In this document: positions 6,996 to 15,353 of the stretch, piece by piece
Numbering within the stretch: the stretch's first letter is position 1
Layout of the letters: every line of letters begins with the position of its first letter
Source: Fibrobacterota bacterium
GTDB lineage: Bacteria > Fibrobacterota > Fibrobacteria > UBA11236
Direction: 5' to 3'
NCBI GenBank assembly: GCA_947482115.1
Contig: CANKII010000003.1
Span: 248,001 to 312,000 of the forward strand
DNA length: 64,000 nucleotides
Position numbers and translations under genes: made by a program
Notes under the pieces: model-generated
Seen by the model: only the letters and a program-made list of their open reading frames with translations
Told to the model about the DNA's origin: nothing
Databases searched by the model: none

Positions 6996-9617
6996 TCCCA
7001 ACATCAGGGCGCAGGATTTGAAATCCCATGCGTTGACGCGCAGAATCTTTTCGAGGATCGAAACCTCGTGAACCGCCACCTGCAAGACGAGGCTTCCCAC
7101 CACCATCAATAGCAGCGGAATCAACGTCCGCCATTTGGAAAACCAGAACGGGCGATCCTCGTTGTGATAGGCCAACGCGCGGAAAATTTCCGAAAGCACC
7201 AGCGTGTCGAAGGCGTCGCTGCGTGCGGAGGCCACATCCCCCGTGCGCAGGCCGATGGCAAAAGCGATGAGGGACACTGCAGCCGTGAGGCATCCTGTTC
7301 CAACAATCCCAAGAATGAAGGATCTATTCGCAAGCGCCTGTTTCGAATTACGAGGCCTGCGTTTCATCAGCGAGGCATCCGCAGGATCCGCAGCCAGCAC
7401 GAGGGCGGGCAGGCCGTCGGTCACCAGATTGATCCACAGCAATTGCACCGCCAGCAACGGCACGGGCCAGCCCCACAACAAGGGAAGCATCATCACCAGA
7501 ATTTCCCCGGCATTGCCCCCGAGCAAATATTGAATGGACTTGCGGATGTTGGAATAGATGCCACGACCTTCTTCCACCGCCGCTACGATGGAGGAAAAAT
7601 TATCGTCCGCCAAAACCACGTCCGCCGCCTGTTTGGTCACCTCGGTGCCACTACGTCCCATGGCAATGCCGATGTCCGATCCTTTCAACGCAGGCGCGTC
7701 GTTTACGCCGTCGCCCGTCATGGCGACGATGGCTCCGTGTCCGCGCCATGCCTTCACAATGCGCAGCTTGTGCGCGGCGGTGACGCGCGCAAACACGGTG
7801 GTTCGTTCAATGCGATCCTGCAACGCGGAATCGTCCATCGCATCCAGTTCGACTCCGGAAACCACTTCTTCCGCCGTCCGGGTCAATCCCAACTCGCGCG
7901 CGATGGCAAAGGCCGTACGCGGATGATCCCCGGTGATCATCACCACGCGGATTCCCGCATCGCGACATTGCGCCGCCGCCGCCGCCGCTTCGGGACGGGG
8001 CGGGTCCTGCATTCCCGCCAAGCCCGCAAAGACCAGATCGCGTTCCGCTTCCGCACGTTCCGGAATTGCGGCACCGGCATCGAAGTCCCCATAATCCTTA
8101 TAGGCTGAACCGATCACGCGCAAAGCCTGTTCCGCCATCGCGGCATTGGCATCGAGAATGTGTTTCCGATTTTCATCCGCAAGCGAACGTACTCCTTCGG
8201 TGGAGAGCTCCTGTGAACAAAGGCCCAACAATACATCGGGTGCACCATTGACCAGTAAACGAAGACGGCCGCCGGGAAGTTTGTGAAACACCCCGTGGCG
8301 TTTCGTATCCGAGTCAAAGGGAAACTCGAGAATCATTTCTGATTCAACGGAAAGTTGCGGAGCCACCTTGCGCGCCGAAGCCAGCAAGGCTCCCTCCGTC
8401 GGGTCTCCCGTGACATGCCAGACACCCTCTTCTTTGTGAAGACCTGCATTGTTGCAGCCCATGTGAATCGAAGCGAGGATTTGCAGACGTTCCCTTTGCT
8501 CGGCGCTGGGAACATGATTCTGATGCAACACCTCCCCTTCGGGTTCCAGGCCCGCACCGGTCAGCCTGAAGGTTTCTCCCGCCACGTACAACTCGCGCAC
8601 GGTCATTTCACCGCGCGTCAACGTTCCGGTTTTATCGGTGCAAATCACCTGCGTAGAACCCAGCGTTTCCGCCGAGGGCAGTCGTCGAATCAGGGCGTGT
8701 CTTCGCGCCATGCGCTTCACGCCCAATGCCAGCGCAATGGTGACCACGGCTGGCAATCCCTCCGGAACGGCGGCCACCGCGAGACTCACGGAAACGAGAA
8801 ACATGGGAATGGGACTTTGCCCGCGCAACACACCAAGAACAAAAACAACCACGACCAGCGCGAGACAAGCCCACAAAATCCATTTGCCGAATGCCGCCAG
8901 TTGCTTTTGCAACGGAGTGGCTTCATCCGGTTCCGTCTCCAGCATATGGGCAATGCGGCCGATCTCGGTGTTCATCCCGGTTTCCGTCACCACGGCACGA
9001 CCTGTTCCCGAGGCGATTGCAGTTCCCATGAACACGAGATTGATTCGATCACCCAGCGGAGCGGCTTCAGGCAGGATTTTTCCAAAATCTTTTTTGGAAG
9101 CGGAGGATTCTCCGGTAAGCACGGCCTCCTGCGCTTTGAGATCGGATGTTTGAATCAAACGCGCATCGGCTGCAACGAGATCACCCGCTTCAAGTAACAG
9201 AATGTCGCCGCTCACAGCTTCGATGGCGGGAATCAAAGCATCCTGTCCGTTGCGCAATACACGGGCCATGGGCGCGGTCATTTTTTTTAACGCAGCGATG
9301 GCTTGTTCCGCATTGTATTCCTGCGCGAAGCCGATGATCGCATTCAGGATGACAATGGTGCTGATGGCGATGGTGTCCACCCATTCACCGAGAAAACCCG
9401 AAACCAAAGCTGCGATCAACAGCAATCCAACCAGAGGACTTTTGAATTGCTCCAGCAACAAAGCCCATGGATTAATGGATTTGGCATCCTTCAAAGCGTT
9501 GGGGCCGTCTTTCGTCAACCTTGCTTGCGCAATCCCGGCATCCAATCCGCTTCGGGGATCGACTTGAAGTTGCTCGAGAACTTTTTGAACGTCGAGAGAG
9601 TGCCAGACGGTATTCAT
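6897..9617 (-). CDS. Cation-transporting P2-type ATPase (Ca2+-ATPase-like)
   Basis: From the ATG at 9617 the protein has 906 residues; a TTG at 9629 is in frame. The N-terminal cation-ATPase domain is followed by the actuator motif LTGES, the phosphorylation site DKTGTLT (Asp328), and the hinge MTGDGVNDAPALK. Membrane segment 4 has AAVPEGLP, segment 5 has GGNAGEI and segment 6 has NLVTDGLPA, which together match the Ca2+-binding signature of SERCA-like P2A pumps. It exports divalent cations, most likely Ca2+ (possibly Mn2+), from the cytoplasm. It is divergently transcribed from the RND exporter and convergent with the PhyH gene, with a 99-base 3' overlap. Ion specificity is inferred from motifs. 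Confidence 0.88.
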   Translation of the reverse strand: MNTVWHSLDVQKVLEQLQVDPRSGLDAGIAQARLTKDGPNALKDAKSINPWALLLEQFKSPLVGLLLIAALVSGFLGEWVDTIAISTIVILNAIIGFAQEYNAEQAIAALKKMTAPMARVLRNGQDALIPAIEAVSGDILLLEAGDLVAADARLIQTSDLKAQEAVLTGESSASKKDFGKILPEAAPLGDRINLVFMGTAIASGTGRAVVTETGMNTEIGRIAHMLETEPDEATPLQKQLAAFGKWILWACLALVVVVFVLGVLRGQSPIPMFLVSVSLAVAAVPEGLPAVVTIALALGVKRMARRHALIRRLPSAETLGSTQVICTDKTGTLTRGEMTVRELYVAGETFRLTGAGLEPEGEVLHQNHVPSAEQRERLQILASIHMGCNNAGLHKEEGVWHVTGDPTEGALLASARKVAPQLSVESEMILEFPFDSDTKRHGVFHKLPGGRLRLLVNGAPDVLLGLCSQELSTEGVRSLADENRKHILDANAAMAEQALRVIGSAYKDYGDFDAGAAIPERAEAERDLVFAGLAGMQDPPRPEAAAAAAQCRDAGIRVVMITGDHPRTAFAIARELGLTRTAEEVVSGVELDAMDDSALQDRIERTTVFARVTAAHKLRIVKAWRGHGAIVAMTGDGVNDAPALKGSDIGIAMGRSGTEVTKQAADVVLADDNFSSIVAAVEEGRGIYSNIRKSIQYLLGGNAGEILVMMLPLLWGWPVPLLAVQLLWINLVTDGLPALVLAADPADASLMKRRPRNSKQALANRSFILGIVGTGCLTAAVSLIAFAIGLRTGDVASARSDAFDTLVLSEIFRALAYHNEDRPFWFSKWRTLIPLLLMVVGSLVLQVAVHEVSILEKILRVNAWDFKSCALMLGLSLIPLTVLELRKLFAQRTEPGLERGNGSYLP

Positions 9618-9725
9618 GGTCGCTTTCAAATGTGGGTGTCAGTTCCAAACAATGTTATTCAAATAAATCCAAACTATCTGGTGGTAAAACGCCCCATTGT
9701 CATGTGTGATGCGTATTTATAGGAT

Positions 9726-12350
9726 ATGGGAGATCCCGTCCTCTCCAACATGAAAGTTTTTGCAAAAATGTCAGACAAAAAAGGATTCTTCAGCCGCATG
9801 ACATGGGCTTACGTGCGGCTGTCCCACGCCAAACCATGGCTGCCCCTGATTTTAATCGGTTTGACAGCATGGGGTGGAATACGCGTCGCCGAAAACCTGT
9901 ACATCGATACGGATTTGCGCGTGCTTCTCCCCAAGGGAACCCCTTCCAAAATGGCGATTGAGGAGGCGGAGCGCCGCAAGGGCTCCACCGACTTCTTCAC
10001 CGTCGCGCTGGAAGCGCCTTCCATCGAAGCCGTAGCGCGTTTTCAAAAAGCCGTTGCCGAGTCCATTCAAACGTGGCCCGAAGCGACGTGGGTGCAATAC
10101 GATCAGGATCGCTCCTTCTTCGAGCATCAGGCGCTGATGTATCTGCCGGCCTCCGAGTTGAGGGATTTACGGGATCGCGTACAGGGAATGATCGGTTCCA
10201 AATTTGCGGCGGCGAATCCGTTGATCGAATCGATGGAGGACGAGGCGGAAAAACCCGGTCTGAAAGGATGGCCCAATCCCGAATCCCTGCGGAAACAGGG
10301 TTTGCCAGAAGACATTGTTTTGGCGCTGTTGAAAAAAGTGGAAACTCATCCGGAAAAACCAGAAACGATCACCATCAAAGACGCGAACGCGGCGCCTCCA
10401 CGACCGGATTCCCTGCAAACCCGGTTGATGGGGTGGCATGCGGAAAAAGGCGTCTGGGTGGGCGTGGTGCTTGTCCAGTTGAACCAGCCCTCCACAAACG
10501 CGACGTTTGCCAAAACCATGTACGAAAGGGGAACAGCCTTAATCGAACACATGGGTCCCGAAAATTTCGGACCGGGACTGGTGGCCAAGGTTGCGGGGAC
10601 CTACCGCAATTTCAACGAGATCAACGAGGTGAGCGGTGACATTGTTTTGTCCAGCGGCATATCGCTGTTCCTCATGATCATTCTGCTGTGGTTCTTCGTG
10701 CGCAAACCCGTGAATCTGCTGCTCATCAATATTCCCCTCTTCGTCGCCATGTCGTGGGCCATGGGCACCACTTATTTCGTCTTTCACCGTCTGACATTGC
10801 TGACCGCCTTCATACTCGCTTTGATGCTGGGACTCGGCATTGAATACGCGGTGCATCTCTATTCGCGCTGGGCAGAGGAAAACCGCAAGGGACTCGGCCC
10901 AATGGATGCCATGGGAAATGCCATGATCGGTTCGGGTCGCGCACTGGTTTCCGGGGCGGCCACCAATATCTTCGCCATGTTGAGTTTGCAGATGTGCCAC
11001 TTCAAGGGGTTCCAGGAATTTGGCATCGTGGTGTGCATCGGAATCGTCTTCGCTTTGATCGCGAACTGGATCGTGATGCCTCCCCTCTTTTTCCTCGTCA
11101 TGCGCGGATCGGATTTTCTGAACGGCCGTTTCGGATCGGTTCCAATCGTGAAACCCCTTCTGCGATGGCTGCTTCCCTCGGCCGGGGATGTGCCGGGCGG
11201 GGTTCTGCTTCCCACTTTGCCCCTATCCCGCAAGGTTCTCATCGGCATGGGAATCGGCTCGGCGCTTTTCACCGCCGCCATCTCCCTCGGTCCGCGCGTG
11301 GAATTCGAAAATGATTTCAGAAATCTGCGCGGCAAAAGCACAGGAGCGGGAATCAGTTACGGAAGGGCCGTGGGCGCGGGGCGAAACACCGCGCCCGCCA
11401 TCATTCTGGGAAGCAGCGAAGAGCAAATGCGCTCCGTGCATGATTCGCTGGCGACACGATACGGAAACCCCGCGGACAGCATGCTGAAAAGTTTTGTCAC
11501 CCTGCAAAGCTTCGTGCCTCCGGCGCAGGAACAGGCGGAGCGGCTCAAGGTGCTGGAGGAAATCCGCAATCTGCTCGGCGTACACGCCTTGGATCATGCG
11601 GACTCCGCAACCAAGGCCGATCTGGAAGTTTTGAAAAAACATCTCAACGTCAAACCGTTCGGCTTTGGCGATCTTCCCGCATGGTCCCGGCGCTTTCTCA
11701 CTGAATCGGACGGGAGCCACGGCAAACTCGGTTACATCTACGCCGACATGCGGGAGAGCGACGCGGAGGAAAGCGCAAAATTCAAGGACCGCTTCCAGAA
11801 ACTGCCCTCCTCCGAAGGCCCGGTCCTCGTGGCCAGCAGCGGATTCATCTATGCGGATGTGGTGCGCATGGTCAAATCGGACATTCCCATTCTCATCATC
11901 GCCACGTTGCTGCTGCTCATCCTGATCACATCGCTGGACATGCGCAGCTGGCGGGGAGTATCGATCGCCGTGGGATTCGTGGTGCTGTCCACGTGGTGGA
12001 CCTATCAAATCATGGGCCTGCTCGGCCTGAAAGTCGGGGTGTTCAATCTCGTGGTACTGCCCACCGTTCTATCGGTGTCGGTCGATTCCGTAATTCATCT
12101 CTATCATCGCCGATTGGAACTCGGCGCAGGGAAGATGTCGGAGTTGTATCAGAACACCGGGTCAGCCGTATTGACGGGAACACTCAACAATCTTTTTGGA
12201 TTTGTGGGGCTTTGTTTCGTGAGTCACAAAGGGATGCAAAGCATCGGGTTTCTGGCGACGTTGGGCATTGCGTCCGGATTGATTGTCATGTTCACTGCGC
12301 TACCGCCTGCGCTGGAATTTTTGTGCCCGAAGGAAGCAAGAGCAGAGTAA
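9726..12350 (+). CDS. RND superfamily exporter (MMPL type)
   Basis: An 874-residue protein with the duplicated RND layout: one N-terminal membrane helix (about residues 38-55), a large periplasmic domain, five or six helices (about 305-470), a second periplasmic loop and a second helical block (about 715-870). The LYIDTDLRVLLPKGTPS segment after helix 1 is typical of MMPL/HpnN-like proteins, which move lipids or hydrophobic compounds using the proton gradient. Acidic and Gly-rich transmembrane motifs (LGLGIEYAVHL and SVSVDSVIHLYHR) occupy equivalent places in the two halves. ATG 9726 is used; ATG 9750 is an alternative. It ends 1 base before the convergent arsA stop. No periplasmic adaptor gene is adjacent. 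The substrate is unknown. Confidence 0.8.
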   Translation: MGDPVLSNMKVFAKMSDKKGFFSRMTWAYVRLSHAKPWLPLILIGLTAWGGIRVAENLYIDTDLRVLLPKGTPSKMAIEEAERRKGSTDFFTVALEAPSIEAVARFQKAVAESIQTWPEATWVQYDQDRSFFEHQALMYLPASELRDLRDRVQGMIGSKFAAANPLIESMEDEAEKPGLKGWPNPESLRKQGLPEDIVLALLKKVETHPEKPETITIKDANAAPPRPDSLQTRLMGWHAEKGVWVGVVLVQLNQPSTNATFAKTMYERGTALIEHMGPENFGPGLVAKVAGTYRNFNEINEVSGDIVLSSGISLFLMIILLWFFVRKPVNLLLINIPLFVAMSWAMGTTYFVFHRLTLLTAFILALMLGLGIEYAVHLYSRWAEENRKGLGPMDAMGNAMIGSGRALVSGAATNIFAMLSLQMCHFKGFQEFGIVVCIGIVFALIANWIVMPPLFFLVMRGSDFLNGRFGSVPIVKPLLRWLLPSAGDVPGGVLLPTLPLSRKVLIGMGIGSALFTAAISLGPRVEFENDFRNLRGKSTGAGISYGRAVGAGRNTAPAIILGSSEEQMRSVHDSLATRYGNPADSMLKSFVTLQSFVPPAQEQAERLKVLEEIRNLLGVHALDHADSATKADLEVLKKHLNVKPFGFGDLPAWSRRFLTESDGSHGKLGYIYADMRESDAEESAKFKDRFQKLPSSEGPVLVASSGFIYADVVRMVKSDIPILIIATLLLLILITSLDMRSWRGVSIAVGFVVLSTWWTYQIMGLLGLKVGVFNLVVLPTVLSVSVDSVIHLYHRRLELGAGKMSELYQNTGSAVLTGTLNNLFGFVGLCFVSHKGMQSIGFLATLGIASGLIVMFTALPPALEFLCPKEARAE

Positions 12351-14141
12351 TTATTTCGTTTTTAAGTGTTCGGATTTTACGAACGATTTATAACCGGACA
12401 ATTCCAGCAAACGATCTACTCCCACGGGTTCCACTTTCAACAACGGGACAACCGCATAACGTTTTGCGTGGCGGGTCACCACGGTGTTGATCTCACGAAG
12501 TTCATTTTGCGCCCGCTGTGCCAACAAGGGCGAGTGGGGATCGGCAGCCGCCAAACTGTTATTGATTACCCAGGCCCACGGTTCGATGCCCGCCCTGCGC
12601 AGGTCTGCCTGCAAGTTCGCGGCTTCGAGAACAGGCGTGGTTTCGGCCAAAGTCACGAGCAGTACCTTGGTTTGTTTCGGGTCCTGTAATTGCATCATGG
12701 GAGTCGTATAATGCATGCCTGTTTTTCCCATTTGACGCGCGACTTCCCGATGATAGGCTCCTGTCGCATCAAGTAGCAGCAATGTATGACCGGTGGGTGC
12801 CGTGTCCATCACCACGAATTTTTTCCCAGCCTCGCGTATGATGTGCGAGAAGGCCTGGAATACGGCTATTTCCTCGGTGCAAGGTGATCGCAAATCTTCC
12901 TCAAGCAGCGCCAGTCCCTGGGCGTCAAGATGAGCGCCTTTGGTAGTCAGCACATGCTGGCGGTATCTTTCAGTTTCAACATGAGGATCGATCCGGCTCA
13001 CTGTAAGATTCTCCAATGAATATACCAGAGTTTCACTAAGATGCGCTGCGGGGTCGGAAGTGGTGAGGTGTACGGGCAAACCGCGATGCGCGAGTTCCAC
13101 GGCCACCGCGGCTGCCAATGTGGTTTTGCCTACACCGCCCTTACCCATCAACATCACGAGACCATGGCCGTCTGCGGCAATGTCATCGACTAATGTGGAA
13201 AGATTGGGTGTATCCAGAGTAATTGCTTTGTCATCGCTTACAGACATCTGCGAAATCGAATCGTTCAGCAAGTGGCGCAAAGCATCAAGACCCACCAGAT
13301 TGAAAGGCTTAAGGCTTACATGATCGCACGGTAGAACATTGAGAACATCAGGCATGGCCGCAAGAGCCGCCTGCTCCCGATCCCAAATTGCGATGGCAAG
13401 CTTGTCTTGAGCCGCTTCACTTTTTGGTAGCACACCATTGATGACCAGATACTGTTGTGAAAGCCCGATGGCCGCGAGTTCTTCATGAGTGCGCGCGACT
13501 TCACGTAGAGCGGATGGTTGGGCGCGAGCGACGAGAATTAAGCGAGTTCGCATGGGATCGGCTAGTGCTTCGACCGCCTCCTTGTATTGCGAACGCTGCT
13601 TTTCCAGTCCCCCCAACGGGCCGAGGCACGAGGCATCCCCTTTACCGGCTTCGAGGAAGCCGCTCCATGCGCCTGGCAATTGCAACAGGCGAATGGTATG
13701 GCCTGTCGGTGCAGTGTCAAAAATGATGTGGTCGTAGTCAGCGGTCAGGGCCGAATTGATCAACAGGGCGGTAAATTCGTCGAAGGCCGCTATCTCAGTT
13801 GTGCAAGCCCCGGAAAGTTGCTCCTCAATTCCTTTAACCACTGTTTCCGGCAGGACACCGCGCACGGGACCCACAATGCGGTCGCGGTAGGCTTGTGCCG
13901 CCGCCTGCGGATCAATTTCCAAAGCAGACAAATGAGGAACATTGGGCATCCCGGTAATTTGATTACCAATACTAATCCCGAATACCTGACCCACATTTGA
14001 AGCCGGATCGGTACTCACAAGTAATACATGCCATCCAGCTTCGGCAAGTTGAATGGCGGTAGCGCAGGCTATTGAAGTCTTCCCTACTCCGCCCTTGCCG
14101 GTGAAGAAAAGAAAACGGGGCGGTTGCTCGAGAAACTTCAT
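12351..14141 (-). CDS. arsA: Arsenical pump-driving ATPase ArsA (two-domain)
   Basis: From ATG 14141 the protein has 596 residues, the normal size of a two-domain ArsA; an upstream open stretch that would overlap arsD is rejected as start. Both halves have a deviant Walker A (GKGGVGKTS at residues 15-23 and GKGGVGKTT in the second half) and both have the DTAPTGHT switch sequence. The three As(III)/Sb(III)-binding cysteines known from E. coli ArsA are recognisable: LSGACTTEI and GDASCLGPL in half 1 and LRSPCTEEI in half 2. It energises arsenite extrusion with a membrane pump (ArsB or Acr3). It follows arsD after 16 bases. No permease gene is in the window, so its partner must be elsewhere. Confidence 0.93.
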   Translation of the reverse strand: MKFLEQPPRFLFFTGKGGVGKTSIACATAIQLAEAGWHVLLVSTDPASNVGQVFGISIGNQITGMPNVPHLSALEIDPQAAAQAYRDRIVGPVRGVLPETVVKGIEEQLSGACTTEIAAFDEFTALLINSALTADYDHIIFDTAPTGHTIRLLQLPGAWSGFLEAGKGDASCLGPLGGLEKQRSQYKEAVEALADPMRTRLILVARAQPSALREVARTHEELAAIGLSQQYLVINGVLPKSEAAQDKLAIAIWDREQAALAAMPDVLNVLPCDHVSLKPFNLVGLDALRHLLNDSISQMSVSDDKAITLDTPNLSTLVDDIAADGHGLVMLMGKGGVGKTTLAAAVAVELAHRGLPVHLTTSDPAAHLSETLVYSLENLTVSRIDPHVETERYRQHVLTTKGAHLDAQGLALLEEDLRSPCTEEIAVFQAFSHIIREAGKKFVVMDTAPTGHTLLLLDATGAYHREVARQMGKTGMHYTTPMMQLQDPKQTKVLLVTLAETTPVLEAANLQADLRRAGIEPWAWVINNSLAAADPHSPLLAQRAQNELREINTVVTRHAKRYAVVPLLKVEPVGVDRLLELSGYKSFVKSEHLKTK

Positions 14142-14157
14142 AAAGAAGTCAGCGAAC

Positions 14158-14526
14158 CTAACAACAGCTGCTGCCGGAGCAGCAACCGCTTGCAGCCACA
14201 GGTTTAGAAACAGCGGATTCCAATGTGGTATCCGCCCATCTGGCAAGCTCTGTGCGATTTGGATAGCGACCCGCCAAGGCTACTTCGCCATCCACCAGAA
14301 CCAGCGGTAAGGCCTCCTCGCCGGAGCGCAACAGGAAAGTTTTGACCGTCGGGTTGTCTGCAAAGGCCATCGGTTGCTGGGCCAGATTGAAACGTTCGAT
14401 CTGTGCTCCATGTTGCTTGGCCCAATCCGCATCCGCTGAGAAATTAACCAGGGCCTGATCGACATCGACACCGCAAACGCCAGTGTTACAGCAAATCCCC
14501 GGGTCATACACTTGAATGGTTTTCAT
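14158..14526 (-). CDS. arsD: Arsenite metallochaperone ArsD
   Basis: A 122-residue protein with thioredoxin-like ArsD features. Cys12, Cys13 and Cys18 (GICCNTGVCG) are the conserved arsenite-binding triad that hands As(III) to ArsA, followed by VDVDQALVNFSADADW, a conserved ArsD segment. The C-terminus has vicinal cysteine pairs (GCCSGSSCC), as in plasmid-borne ArsD. The gene lies between arsC (13 bases upstream) and arsA (16 bases downstream). An AAGGAGAAAC ribosome binding site precedes the ATG. Confidence 0.93.
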   Translation of the reverse strand: MKTIQVYDPGICCNTGVCGVDVDQALVNFSADADWAKQHGAQIERFNLAQQPMAFADNPTVKTFLLRSGEEALPLVLVDGEVALAGRYPNRTELARWADTTLESAVSKPVAASGCCSGSSCC

Positions 14527-14539
14527 TTGTTTCTCCTTT

Positions 14540-14938
14540 TTACAGTGACTTCAACAGTTCGGCAACTTTGGATTCAATAAAGTCGCGAACTTTTCTGAAC
14601 TCTTCCGACTCCATGTGTTTGGGGTCGGGAATTTGCCAGTCCTCTCGGCGTTTAGTCCGAACGAAAGGACAAGCGTCTCCGCATCCCATAGTAACCACAG
14701 CGTCATACTCTACGTCTGGAATGTCGTCGAGGGATTTCGAATCGTGCGCTGAAAGGTCGTAGCCGAGTTCCTTCATGGCTGCAATGGCTTTGGGGTTTAC
14801 AATTCCCGAAGGTTTTGAACCGGCGCTGAAGGCCTCGATTTCATTTCCGCCCAATAACTTTGCAAAGGCCTGAGACATCTGACTCCGATTGGAGTTTTCG
14901 ATGCAAACAAAAAGAACTTTTTTAACCAGCTTATCCAT
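14540..14938 (-). CDS. arsC: Arsenate reductase, low-molecular-weight phosphatase type
   Basis: From ATG 14938 the protein has 132 residues. The N-terminal P-loop CIENSNR (C-x5-R, Cys12-Arg18) is that of thiol-coupled arsenate reductases related to low-molecular-weight tyrosine phosphatases. A second Cys pair is in MGCGDACPF, followed by the D-P motif (QIPDPK). It reduces arsenate to arsenite, using thioredoxin or another thiol. The ATG lies 8 bases after the arsR stop, and its Shine-Dalgarno (AGGAGA) overlaps that stop, so the genes are co-transcribed. The longer frame from 14956 would overlap arsR and is less likely. Confidence 0.92.
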   Translation of the reverse strand: MDKLVKKVLFVCIENSNRSQMSQAFAKLLGGNEIEAFSAGSKPSGIVNPKAIAAMKELGYDLSAHDSKSLDDIPDVEYDAVVTMGCGDACPFVRTKRREDWQIPDPKHMESEEFRKVRDFIESKVAELLKSL

Positions 14939-14946
14939 TCCATCTC

Positions 14947-15282
14947 CTAACAGCAATTCTTTTCATGCTGCTTTTCCAAATCCGTTAATATTCCACCAAA
15001 CGTGCCAAACACGTCTTTGAGGGCTTTCCAGTTAATGCAATAGCAGGATTTAGGGCCTTTTACCTCACCCATGATGATGCCAGCGTCCTTTAGATCCTGA
15101 AGATGTTTCGAGACGGTGGACTGCGCCAAGGGCAGGATTTCCACAATCTCGCCACAGATACAAGACCCCTTTTTTGCCAATGTTCTCAAAATGGCTATCC
15201 GCGCGGGATGTGCCATTGCTTTGGCAAAGTCAGCGACCTTTTGGTCTTTCGCACTAAACTCGGTTTTCTTGCTGAAAGCCAT
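14947..15282 (-). CDS. arsR: ArsR/SmtB-family arsenic-responsive repressor
   Basis: A 111-residue winged-helix regulator. The recognition region LAQSTVSKHLQDLKDAGII is typical of ArsR. The GSCICGEIV segment supplies a Cys-x-Cys pair in the helix that binds As(III) in E. coli-type ArsR, and a further CC sits at the C-terminus with another Cys pair (CYC) near it. It should repress arsRCDA and release DNA when arsenite or antimonite binds. A perfect 16-bp palindrome lies 9 bases upstream of its start codon. Confidence 0.93.
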   Translation of the reverse strand: MAFSKKTEFSAKDQKVADFAKAMAHPARIAILRTLAKKGSCICGEIVEILPLAQSTVSKHLQDLKDAGIIMGEVKGPKSCYCINWKALKDVFGTFGGILTDLEKQHEKNCC

Positions 15283-15291
15283 AGGATTAAT

Positions 15292-15307
15292 ATCGTATAT
15301 ATACGAT
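15292..15307. promoter_or_regulatory. Putative ArsR operator, perfect 16-bp palindrome
   Basis: ATCGTATATATACGAT is its own reverse complement and lies 9 bases upstream of the arsR start codon, in the only gap available for the ars promoter. A related half-site (ACGATATAG) occurs 20-odd bases further upstream. The position suits autoregulation by the ArsR repressor. Binding is inference; the palindrome is directly visible. Confidence 0.7.
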
Positions 15308-15353
15308 TAAATGTCAACATCTAATCTACACGATATAGAGTGGAACCAATAAT

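Noticed and set aside
7164-8108. Plus-strand 314-codon frame opposite the Ca-type ATPase
   Set aside because: Shadow of the ATPase gene; Arg/His-rich translation without motifs.
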